A stretch of DNA of 50,347 nt from contig DATJTW010000047.1 of the NCBI GenBank assembly GCA_035502995.1, positions 1 through 50,347 on the forward strand, written 5' to 3'. The position numbers were made by a program, and so were the translations under genes. Each line of letters opens with the position of its first letter. Positions within the stretch are counted from its first letter, which is position 1. The notes below the pieces were generated by a model that was not told the origin of the DNA, searched no databases, and was given only the letters and a program-made list of their open reading frames with translations. Positions 17,595 through 23,868 of the stretch are shown here, in pieces. The DNA is from CADEED01 sp035502995 (GTDB taxonomy: Bacteria > Pseudomonadota > Gammaproteobacteria > Steroidobacterales > Steroidobacteraceae).

Positions 17595-17951
17595 ATGGCC
17601 ACCCTCTTCGAGAAGATCGTCGCCGGCGAAATTCCGGCCACGATCGTGCACAAGGACGAACGCGTCACCGCGTTCCGGGACATCGCGCCGCAGGCGCCCG
17701 TGCACGTGCTGATCGTTCCGAACAAGCCGATCCCGACCGTCAACGACGTCAGCGACGACGACGAGCGCACGCTCGGTCACATGTTCGTCGTCGCGCGCGA
17801 CCTGGCGAAGAAGGAAGGCATCGCGGAGAACGGCTTCCGGCTCATCGTCAATTGCAACCAACATGGCGGACAGGTCGTCTATCACCTGCACATGCACCTG
17901 GTCGGCGGTTCGCCGCTCGGCCCGATGCTCGCCGGAGGAAAACATGGCTAA
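17595..17951 (+). CDS. hinT: HIT-family nucleotide hydrolase (HinT)
   Basis: The 118-residue protein is a HinT-type purine nucleoside phosphoramidase. MATLFEKIVAGEIPATIVHK is the conserved N terminus and VYHLHMHLVGG carries the histidine triad at H97, H99 and H101. Its length equals the family norm. It overlaps the next gene by 8 bp, so the two are co-transcribed. Confidence 0.96.
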   Translation: MATLFEKIVAGEIPATIVHKDERVTAFRDIAPQAPVHVLIVPNKPIPTVNDVSDDDERTLGHMFVVARDLAKKEGIAENGFRLIVNCNQHGGQVVYHLHMHLVGGSPLGPMLAGGKHG

Positions 17952-18993
17952 GACGAAGACGAAGATGAAGGCGAAGGTCAAAGCGAAGGCGAAGCCGGCA
18001 CCGAAGGCGAAAGCCGCGGCGGCGCTGCCCGCGCGCCAGGCCGGCGACTTCTACCCCGCGATCAAGCCGTACAACACCGGCTTCCTGAAGGTCTCGCCCG
18101 TCCACGAGATCTACTACGAAGAAAGCGGCAACCCGAAAGGCAAACCGGTCGTGTTCCTGCATGGCGGCCCCGGCGGCGGCACGGATCCGAAGATGCGCCG
18201 CTTCTTCAACCCGAAGAAATACCGCATCGTCCTGTTCGACCAGCGCGGCTGCGGCAAGAGCAGACCGGCGGCGAGCCTCGAGGACAACACCACGTGGCAT
18301 CTCGTCTCGGACATCGAGGCGATCCGCGAGAAGCTCGGCATCGACAAGTGGCAGGTGTTCGGCGGCTCGTGGGGCTCGACACTCGCGCTCGCGTATTCCC
18401 AGAAGCACCCCGAGCGGGTCACCGAACTCGTGTTGCGCGGCATCTTCCTGCTGCGCCGGTCCGAGCTCGAGTGGTTCTATCAGAACCCCGAAGGCGCGGC
18501 GCAGCTGTGGCCCGACCTCTGGGAGGACTATCTGCAGCCGCTGTCCGCGGCCGAGCGCGCCGACTGCATGCAGTCGTACTACAAGCGGCTCACCAGTCCC
18601 GATCGCAACACGCTGCTCGAAGCGGCGCGCGCCTGGTCCGTTTGGGAGAGCGCGCTGTCGTACTTCCACATGAACACCAGCTACGTCGCGCGCGCGAAGG
18701 ACGCCGAGTTCGCGGCCGCGTTCGCGCGCATCGAGTGCCATTACTTCGTGAACGGCGGCTGGCTCGAGAAGGAGACGCAGCTGCTCGACGACGTGCCGAA
18801 GATCCGGCACATCCCGACCGTCATCGTGCAGGGCCGTTACGACGTCGTGTGCCCGGTGCGCAGCGCCTGGGCACTGAAGAAGGCGTTTCCGGAAGCGGAC
18901 CTGCGCATCGTGCCGGATGCCGGCCACTCGGCGTTCGAGCCCGGCATCTCGCGCGAGCTCGTGAAGGCCACGGACCGCTTCGCGAAAAGCTGA
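17944..18993 (+). CDS. pip: Proline iminopeptidase (S33 family) with Lys/Ala-rich N terminus
   Basis: The 349-residue alpha/beta-hydrolase removes N-terminal proline from peptides. HGGPGGG (73-79) is the oxyanion loop of prolyl aminopeptidases, GGSWGS (140-145) holds nucleophile S142, and the acid and base follow in GRYDVVCPV and DAGHSAFEP. The ATG at 17944 has a perfect GGAGG ribosome-binding site inside the end of hinT. Residues 2-30 are a low-complexity Lys/Ala/Pro stretch (AKTKTKMKAKVKAKAKPAPK) absent from standard enzymes, perhaps a nucleic-acid or surface-binding tail. Confidence 0.93.
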   Translation: MAKTKTKMKAKVKAKAKPAPKAKAAAALPARQAGDFYPAIKPYNTGFLKVSPVHEIYYEESGNPKGKPVVFLHGGPGGGTDPKMRRFFNPKKYRIVLFDQRGCGKSRPAASLEDNTTWHLVSDIEAIREKLGIDKWQVFGGSWGSTLALAYSQKHPERVTELVLRGIFLLRRSELEWFYQNPEGAAQLWPDLWEDYLQPLSAAERADCMQSYYKRLTSPDRNTLLEAARAWSVWESALSYFHMNTSYVARAKDAEFAAAFARIECHYFVNGGWLEKETQLLDDVPKIRHIPTVIVQGRYDVVCPVRSAWALKKAFPEADLRIVPDAGHSAFEPGISRELVKATDRFAKS

Positions 18994-19066
18994 GCCAGCT
19001 AGGCGAGCCGTTCCGGTCCGGGTCTTCCGCTCCCGACGAGGGAGACGCAGTTCCTGTCATAACGAC

Positions 19067-19099
19067 GCGCGGTCGCGATCCGTGACCGCGCTCTAACTT
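19067..19099 (+). terminator. Possible terminator after pip
   Basis: GCGCGGTC (19067-19074) and GACCGCGC (19084-19091) form a perfect 8-bp stem with a 9-nt loop, followed by TCTAACTT. The T tract is poor, so efficiency is doubtful. It lies between pip and the lipoprotein gene and may separate the two units. The rest of 18994-19203 shows no other clear signal apart from a strong AGGAGGG ribosome-binding site at its end. Confidence 0.4.
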
Positions 19100-19203
19100 C
19101 CCGTCCTCAAGACGCTGCGGGACGCCGCCGATCCTCCTGCTTGCCGGATTCGCGCCCGCTTGCCGCGAACCCGACCAACAAAAACTCAGGAGGGTTCTCG
19201 TCC

Positions 19204-19401
19204 ATGCGGCATTCGCTCAAGGTTTCTTCGTGCCTCGTCCTGCTCGCGCTCGCCGGTTGCGGCAGCGGCGGAGGCTCCTCGTCCACGACGCCCCCGACCG
19301 GTAACGCGCCGCCCCCGGCGCCGCCGCCGGTCCAGCCCACGATCGAAGGCGTTGCCACGCCCTCGTCCGTCGCCGTCGTCACCGCGACCAACGCGCAATA
19401 A
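19204..19401 (+). CDS. Small Pro-rich lipoprotein
   Basis: The ATG at 19204 is preceded by AGGAGGG and gives 65 residues. MRHSLKVSSCLVLLALAGC is a lipoprotein signal with lipobox LAGC and acceptor C19. The mature part has a Gly/Ser stretch, then PPPAPPPV, then a Val/Ala/Thr end, with no domain. It ends 16 bp before the large exoprotein gene and is probably expressed with it. The mature chain looks like a tether or linker. No family was recognised. Confidence 0.75.
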   Translation: MRHSLKVSSCLVLLALAGCGSGGGSSSTTPPTGNAPPPAPPPVQPTIEGVATPSSVAVVTATNAQ

Positions 19402-19417
19402 CCTTTCCGGAGCCGAC

Positions 19418-21685
19418 ATGAAACGCACCACTCTCGGCGCGCTGGCCACGCTCGCCATCGCCCTCACGAATGCCGCGCCGGCGCTCGCCGCGCCGCCGAC
19501 GACTTCCGCCTACAACACCGACCCGCAGCACAGCTACGTCGAAGACGCCACCTCGCGCGGCATCGGCCAGGTCAACATGATCACCTGCATCATGAGCGCC
19601 ATGCGCCCCGACGCGCTGGTGAACGACGGCGCGTACAACGCGCTGGTCGACATGCAGAAGTGCGATCCGAACGCGCGCGGCGCGTCCGACACCGCCACGG
19701 GCGCCAGCGCGTTCGCGACGGCGACCGTGAACTCCACGCGCACCAGCAACACCGAGCCGATGCGCGCGCGCATCTGGATCGACGATCCGGAAACGCCGGG
19801 CGCGATCATCTCGGTGAACCTGAGCGCCACCGCGCCGGCGAGCACCGGCAATCCGTACGGCGTCTTCCGCCTCGACTACTGCGGCAAGATGGACGGCACG
19901 CCGGGTTGCGCGTTCAACGGCTTCCTCGAGGGCGCCGCCGGCGGCGTCAGCTACTACGAACAGGAACAGGGTGGCGGCGGCGGCGGCACGAAGGCGCTGC
20001 GCCTGAGCACGACCAGCGCGACGACGGGCAGCGGCAGCCTGCACATGGAAGACGGTGGCAACAACTCCGCCACCTTCTCGTTCGCGTACAACGCGGACTA
20101 CTACCGTCGCAGCGACGACGGCGGCGAGCAGTGTTTCGCCCGCGACGCACGCGATCCGGACACGGGCCTGTCCGTCTGGAAATACGGCCTGTACGACTCG
20201 ACCACCGGTGCGCGCATCGAGCGTCACTCCGGCTTCCCGATCGAGTACACGCACGCCGGCACGAAATACCAGGGCTACCTGGGCTACTACGGCCTGTCGC
20301 TGCCGCCCGCGGCGCAGGAGTTCCTCGAGAACGGCGACACTGTCGATAAGGTCGACTACGGCGACAACGGCGGCACGCCGACGCGCACGCCGTACACGGT
20401 CATCAAGGCCGGCGGCAAGCTGACGAAGTACACGCGCCACACGCGCACGCTGCACGAGATCGACAAGATCAAGTTCATGACGTTCGTCGGCATGGAAGCG
20501 AACGGCTTCTTCTCGGGCGCGCAACAGAACACCTCTTACGAGCTGTACTGGGACGACGCGGCCGGCAGCTTCAAGGTCACGGGCCAGATGAACTGCGGCG
20601 GCAACGGCTGCAACGTCCAGGCGCTGCAGTCGGTGCAGACCGTCCCCGCCTCGTTCTGGGCGGCGCGCGGCGGCATCCAGGGCAATTCGCAGCAGCTCGG
20701 CGGCGAGGTGTTCGTGAACCTGCAGGGCGTGGGCTCGCCGGTGAACTCGGACCAGGTGCAGGTCGTGTATCGCAGCCAGGACCTCGTGTATCCGTCGCAA
20801 CTGCCGGCGGCGTTGCACTGCCTGCGCGACTGCCCGACGGCCGCGACGATATCGGCCTTCTTCTCGCAGGGTTCGCAGGCGCAGTCGCCGTTCGTCGCCG
20901 CGACCGCCAACAACTTCCAGCCGACGCAGCCCAACAACGTCGTGGACTACACGAGCAACGCGGCGACCGCGCTGCTGCTCGACGGTGCGTCCGCGGCCGT
21001 CGTGCTCGACGTCGATCGCGAGGCGCTCGAGAACAGCATGCAGTTCCGCAACGGCCTGCGCACCGGCAAGCTGTTCGTGAACCTCGCCGACGCCGAGTGC
21101 GACACGGGCTCGGGCACGTACTGCGAATGGCGCGTCAACAATCTCGACGTGTACTACCAGTGGGAGACCGGCCCGGCCTCGTACAACCAGTTCGCGGCCG
21201 TCAAGGACTCGAGCGGCCAGTTCGTGAACTTCGACGCGCCGCTGCAGGTGAACTTCCATGTGCCGCAAGGTGCCGCGTACGGCCAGTACGCCGGCCAGAA
21301 CCTGGTGCTGCAGTACAACGGCTTCGGTGAGCTGTGGGGCCTGCCGGGCTACTGCGTGTCGCCGCAGACGAACGAGGAAGTCGAGTGCAACGGCGGCGAC
21401 GTGCGTTACGTGCCGTCGATCGTGATCCCGCACGATGCCACCAACGGCGTCGTGACCACGAACGGCACCACGTACTACGTGAAGTGGCTGGAGCGCGAGA
21501 TCCGTTTCGCGCGCAAGAGCCTGTCGGTGTGCGATGGCGCCAGCCTGGTGGTGCCGTCGGGCGTGACGCTGCCGACCGCCGCGGATCTGCGCGATCCGTC
21601 GGACTCGGCCTCGCCCATCTACACGGGCACGCGCCCGACCGTCACGGCGGCGCCGCGCGTGATCCAGGGCGACGTGAAGTACTGA
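19418..21685 (+). CDS. Large secreted protein of unknown function (755 aa)
   Basis: ATG at 19418 with GGAG seven bases upstream gives a clear signal peptide (MKRTTLGALATLAIALTNAA, cleavage probably after PALAA). The mature chain is rich in Gly, Asn, Thr, Tyr and aromatic residues, as expected of an extracellular or outer-membrane beta-rich protein. It has several close cysteine pairs (LHCLRDCP, MNCGGNGCN, DYCGKMDGTPGC, AECDTGSGTYC) suggesting disulphides and possibly metal sites. A hexaglycine run occurs near residue 190. There is no CxxCH, LPxTG, transmembrane beta-signal or known catalytic motif that I can see. It follows a small lipoprotein gene and ends at a strong terminator, so the pair forms its own unit. 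Confidence 0.8.
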   Translation: MKRTTLGALATLAIALTNAAPALAAPPTTSAYNTDPQHSYVEDATSRGIGQVNMITCIMSAMRPDALVNDGAYNALVDMQKCDPNARGASDTATGASAFATATVNSTRTSNTEPMRARIWIDDPETPGAIISVNLSATAPASTGNPYGVFRLDYCGKMDGTPGCAFNGFLEGAAGGVSYYEQEQGGGGGGTKALRLSTTSATTGSGSLHMEDGGNNSATFSFAYNADYYRRSDDGGEQCFARDARDPDTGLSVWKYGLYDSTTGARIERHSGFPIEYTHAGTKYQGYLGYYGLSLPPAAQEFLENGDTVDKVDYGDNGGTPTRTPYTVIKAGGKLTKYTRHTRTLHEIDKIKFMTFVGMEANGFFSGAQQNTSYELYWDDAAGSFKVTGQMNCGGNGCNVQALQSVQTVPASFWAARGGIQGNSQQLGGEVFVNLQGVGSPVNSDQVQVVYRSQDLVYPSQLPAALHCLRDCPTAATISAFFSQGSQAQSPFVAATANNFQPTQPNNVVDYTSNAATALLLDGASAAVVLDVDREALENSMQFRNGLRTGKLFVNLADAECDTGSGTYCEWRVNNLDVYYQWETGPASYNQFAAVKDSSGQFVNFDAPLQVNFHVPQGAAYGQYAGQNLVLQYNGFGELWGLPGYCVSPQTNEEVECNGGDVRYVPSIVIPHDATNGVVTTNGTTYYVKWLEREIRFARKSLSVCDGASLVVPSGVTLPTAADLRDPSDSASPIYTGTRPTVTAAPRVIQGDVKY

Positions 21686-21720
21686 TCGATCGATATTCCT
21701 CGGACGGGGGTCCGCAGGGT

Positions 21721-21756
21721 CGGGGGCGTGCCGCGAGGCACGCCCCCGTTTTCTTG
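21721..21756 (+). terminator. Rho-independent terminator after the exoprotein gene
   Basis: CGGGGGCGTGCC (21721-21732) and its exact complement (21737-21748) form a 12-bp stem with a GCGA tetraloop, followed by TTTTCTTGG. It ends the lipoprotein/exoprotein unit. Confidence 0.92.
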
Positions 21757-21806
21757 GTCGTGGTTTTCCCTGAGCCGTTTTTCCGCGGCGTTACGTCAAG
21801 TCGGCC

Positions 21807-21833
21807 TAAAGTTCGAAAGCGCGAGGCCGTTAA
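21807..21833 (+). promoter_or_regulatory. Candidate sigma-28 (FliA) promoter
   Basis: TAAAGTTC (21807-21814), an 11-bp spacer and GCCGTTAA (21826-21833) match the FliA consensus TAAAGTTT-N11-GCCGATAA at 14 of 16 positions with exact spacing. Transcription would start near 21840 and run rightward. No gene lies downstream on this strand before the convergent hydrolase gene; a structured sequence does. The match was found by eye and has not been scored against background. Confidence 0.5.
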
Positions 21834-21840
21834 GGCTGCT

Positions 21841-21961
21841 AGCGGGAATTGCGTCCGCTCAACGCAGTAACCGTCGGTCCAAGGTCGGGTGGGTGGAGTC
21901 GGAGGCAACCGAAACGACTCCTCCTCTTTCAGAAGACGCCGTCTCCACCTCCCGACCCAAT
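21841..21961 (+). ncRNA. Candidate structured small RNA
   Basis: The region between a terminator and a convergent gene can fold extensively. AGCGG (21841-21845) pairs with CCGCT (21855-21859). GGTCGGG (21883-21889) pairs with CCCGACC (21951-21957), and GGTGGAG (21892-21898) with CTCCACC (21943-21949), enclosing GAGTCG/CGACTC (21896-21901 with 21915-21920) as an alternative inner stem. A CU-rich stretch CTCCTCCTCTTTC (21918-21930) complementary to Shine-Dalgarno sequences lies in the inner loop. The start is placed from the sigma-28-like promoter; the 3' end is uncertain because the T tract (AATTT) is weak. It could instead be a REP-like element. Confidence 0.4.
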
Positions 21962-21971
21962 TTACGGGGAC

Positions 21972-22838
21972 TCACTCCCCGACGAACCTGCGGATCTCCT
22001 CCAGCACCGGTAGTTTGCGCGGCGCCAGGCCCGCGAATGCCGCCACCGTGTCGCGATGTCCCCGCCCCGGATACGTCCGCAGCGTCACAGGCACTCCCAC
22101 CGATTGCAGTTTCTCCGCCATGCGCCGCGCATGCGAGACGTCGACCGTCGTGTCGTCCTCGCCGTGCAGCAGCAGCGCCGGCGGTGCGCCCGCGGCGGCG
22201 AGCTGCGCGGGTTGCCAGTCGGAGAGCCGGTACGGCGCGGCGAAGATCGCGTTGAGGATGTCGGAGTTGGGATCCAGTGCGTAAGGCCCGGACAGCCCGA
22301 TGAAACCGCGCACCACCTCGCGGCGCAGGCCGACGCGTTCGAGCCGCGCCGGGTCATACGCCAGCATCGCCGCGAGGTGCGCGCCCGCCGAATGTCCGGC
22401 GAGATACAGGCGCTGCGGATCGCCGCCGATCTCCCGCGCGTGCTGCGCGACCCAGGCCAGCGCCGCGGCGCCGTCGTCGACGAACGCCGGGAACTTCACC
22501 TCGGGATACAGACGGTAGTCGGGCAACACGACGACGTAGCCCGCCTTCGCCAGCGTCGCGCCGACGAAGCGGTAGTCGGCCTTCGAGCCGTTCTCCCAGC
22601 CGCCGCCGTACCAGAACATGATGATGGGCCGGTCGCGCGCGCCGTCGGGCACGTAGACGTCCAGCGTCTGGCGTTCGAGCGAGCCGTACGCGAGGTCGGC
22701 GCGCCGTTCGAAATCGCCGAAATGCGCCGGCAGGTTGGCGGCGGTGAAGGCGAGGCTGCCGCAGGACGCGGCGACCAGCGCGGCGGTCAGCGCCAGCGCG
22801 CTAGCTGCGAGTGTGGAACGTGGGATGGCCATCCCCAT
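21972..22838 (-). CDS. Alpha/beta hydrolase, exported esterase/lipase type
   Basis: The 288-residue product has a signal sequence (LAASALALTAALVAASC, possibly a lipoprotein signal with acceptor C26, though the lipobox is imperfect). A hormone-sensitive-lipase-like fold follows: WYGGGW oxyanion segment (76-81), nucleophile S150 in AGHSAGAH, acid in HGEDDTTVD and base in PGRGHRDT. The substrate is unknown. Its start overlaps the 3' end of the upstream HELGH gene by 38 bp (32 bp if the ATG at 22832 is used), so it probably belongs to the leuS-lptE transcript. Confidence 0.88.
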   Translation of the reverse strand: MGMAIPRSTLAASALALTAALVAASCGSLAFTAANLPAHFGDFERRADLAYGSLERQTLDVYVPDGARDRPIIMFWYGGGWENGSKADYRFVGATLAKAGYVVVLPDYRLYPEVKFPAFVDDGAAALAWVAQHAREIGGDPQRLYLAGHSAGAHLAAMLAYDPARLERVGLRREVVRGFIGLSGPYALDPNSDILNAIFAAPYRLSDWQPAQLAAAGAPPALLLHGEDDTTVDVSHARRMAEKLQSVGVPVTLRTYPGRGHRDTVAAFAGLAPRKLPVLEEIRRFVGE

Positions 22839-23310
22839 CCACTACGCCATGCCGGCGCAACCAGATGCAGGCGTCCGCCGCGTCTTTCTCGAACCAGGCG
22901 CGCGCGGAGCCGAGGCGGAAGGTGTAACCCCAGGAATCCATGTCGGCGAGCATGCGCGCGCGGCCGAAGCCCGCGATCTCGTCGGCGAGCAGGATCTGCA
23001 GGTAACAGACGCCGCATTCCTCGGCGTCGTCACCGCCCGCGTCGCGGTCCAGGCCGGCGCGCCGCTCGGGCGACATGCAGATGAAGTGGCCGAGCTCGTG
23101 CAGCAGCGAATGGAGCGGCGTGTCGGCGCGCACGAAGATGGTACTGCCGCGCAAGCCTGCTTCGCTGTCGCCCCAGTAAGAACCGGGCAGCGTTTCCGAG
23201 TCCGCGCACTCGACGAGGTCCGCTTCATAACGCGCGACCAGCGCGCGCACGCTGTCGTCGGCCCGGGGCCCGACGCGCACGACGTCGGCGAAATTCAGTT
23301 TCGCGTTCAT
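22801..23310 (-). CDS. HELGH-containing putative metallopeptidase-like protein
   Basis: The 169-residue soluble protein carries LLHELGHFICMS with H71, E72 and H75, a zincin-type HExxH. An acidic stretch, GGDDAEECGVCYLQ, about 20 residues later could provide the third ligand (E97 or E98) and a CGVC pair. There is no signal peptide, so it is predicted cytoplasmic. It starts 7 bp after lptE and overlaps the hydrolase gene, so it is part of that operon. I do not recognise a named family; peptidase activity is inferred from the motif only. Confidence 0.75.
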   Translation of the reverse strand: MNAKLNFADVVRVGPRADDSVRALVARYEADLVECADSETLPGSYWGDSEAGLRGSTIFVRADTPLHSLLHELGHFICMSPERRAGLDRDAGGDDAEECGVCYLQILLADEIAGFGRARMLADMDSWGYTFRLGSARAWFEKDAADACIWLRRHGVVDGDGHPTFHTRS

Positions 23311-23317
23311 GGGCGGG

Positions 23318-23842
23318 CTACTGGGGCAGCGCGGCGAGGCGACGCATCACCAGCGCGACCAGGTCGCGCGCCAGCGCCTCGCGCAGGATTTCCTGCTCGC
23401 GCTCCTTCGCCAGCAGTTGTGCTTCGTCGAAGCTGATGTCGCGGGTGGCGGAGATCTCTTCGTGATCGATCAGCGTCTTGCCGGCCGAGGTCACGGAGAA
23501 CTCCACCTTGTACGTGAGCTCGTATTCGGTCGGGATGTTGCGCGCGGACACGGAGAGGATCTTCTCGGTGAGCTCGTCGGCGTGCACGCTGATCGTCGAA
23601 CCGGAGGAACCCTGCGTGCGGATCACGTTGACGTTCGAGGCGATCAGCGCCTTGCGCAGGTCCTGCACGAAATCGGTCTGTTCGTCCCTGGTGTCGACGT
23701 AGGTGTACTGGAAGGCGGCCGGCAAGGGCTGGCGGCCTTGCAGGTGGAAGCCGCAACCGGCAAGTAGATAGGTCAGCGCCAGCGTCGCAATGGGGACAGT
23801 CCCCCTTGATACGAAACAACTGCGAAACGGATGCGGCATCAT
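23318..23842 (-). CDS. lptE: LPS-assembly lipoprotein LptE
   Basis: The product has the LptE start LLAGCGFHLQGRQPLPAAF after the signal sequence (acceptor C30) and the DUF/RlpB fold with SARNIPTEYELTYKVEFSV. LptE plugs LptD and delivers LPS to the outer membrane. From ATG 23842 (GAGAAGA ribosome-binding site) it is 174 residues. The signal n-region is odd: residues 13-18 (RGTVPI) are encoded by the REP core GGGGACTGTCCCC, so a repeat has become part of the coding sequence. leuS lies 26 bp upstream. Confidence 0.92.
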   Translation of the reverse strand: MMPHPFRSCFVSRGTVPIATLALTYLLAGCGFHLQGRQPLPAAFQYTYVDTRDEQTDFVQDLRKALIASNVNVIRTQGSSGSTISVHADELTEKILSVSARNIPTEYELTYKVEFSVTSAGKTLIDHEEISATRDISFDEAQLLAKEREQEILREALARDLVALVMRRLAALPQ

Positions 23843-23868
23843 TCTTCTCGAAATGGGGACAGTCCCCA
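23788..23868. repeat. Two direct REP-like copies around the lptE start
   Basis: AATGGGGACAGTCCCC occurs at 23789-23804 inside the lptE signal-peptide codons and again at 23852-23867 between the leuS stop and the lptE start. Both copies read in the same direction, about 63 bp apart. The core GGGGACAGTCCCC is nearly self-complementary and is the same as the inner palindrome at 9304-9355. Confidence 0.85.

Noticed and set aside
21961..21982. GGGGACTCACTCCCC at the hydrolase stop as a REP copy
   Set aside because: Arms are only five bases, so it is not distinguishable from chance, though it resembles the GGGGAC repeats.
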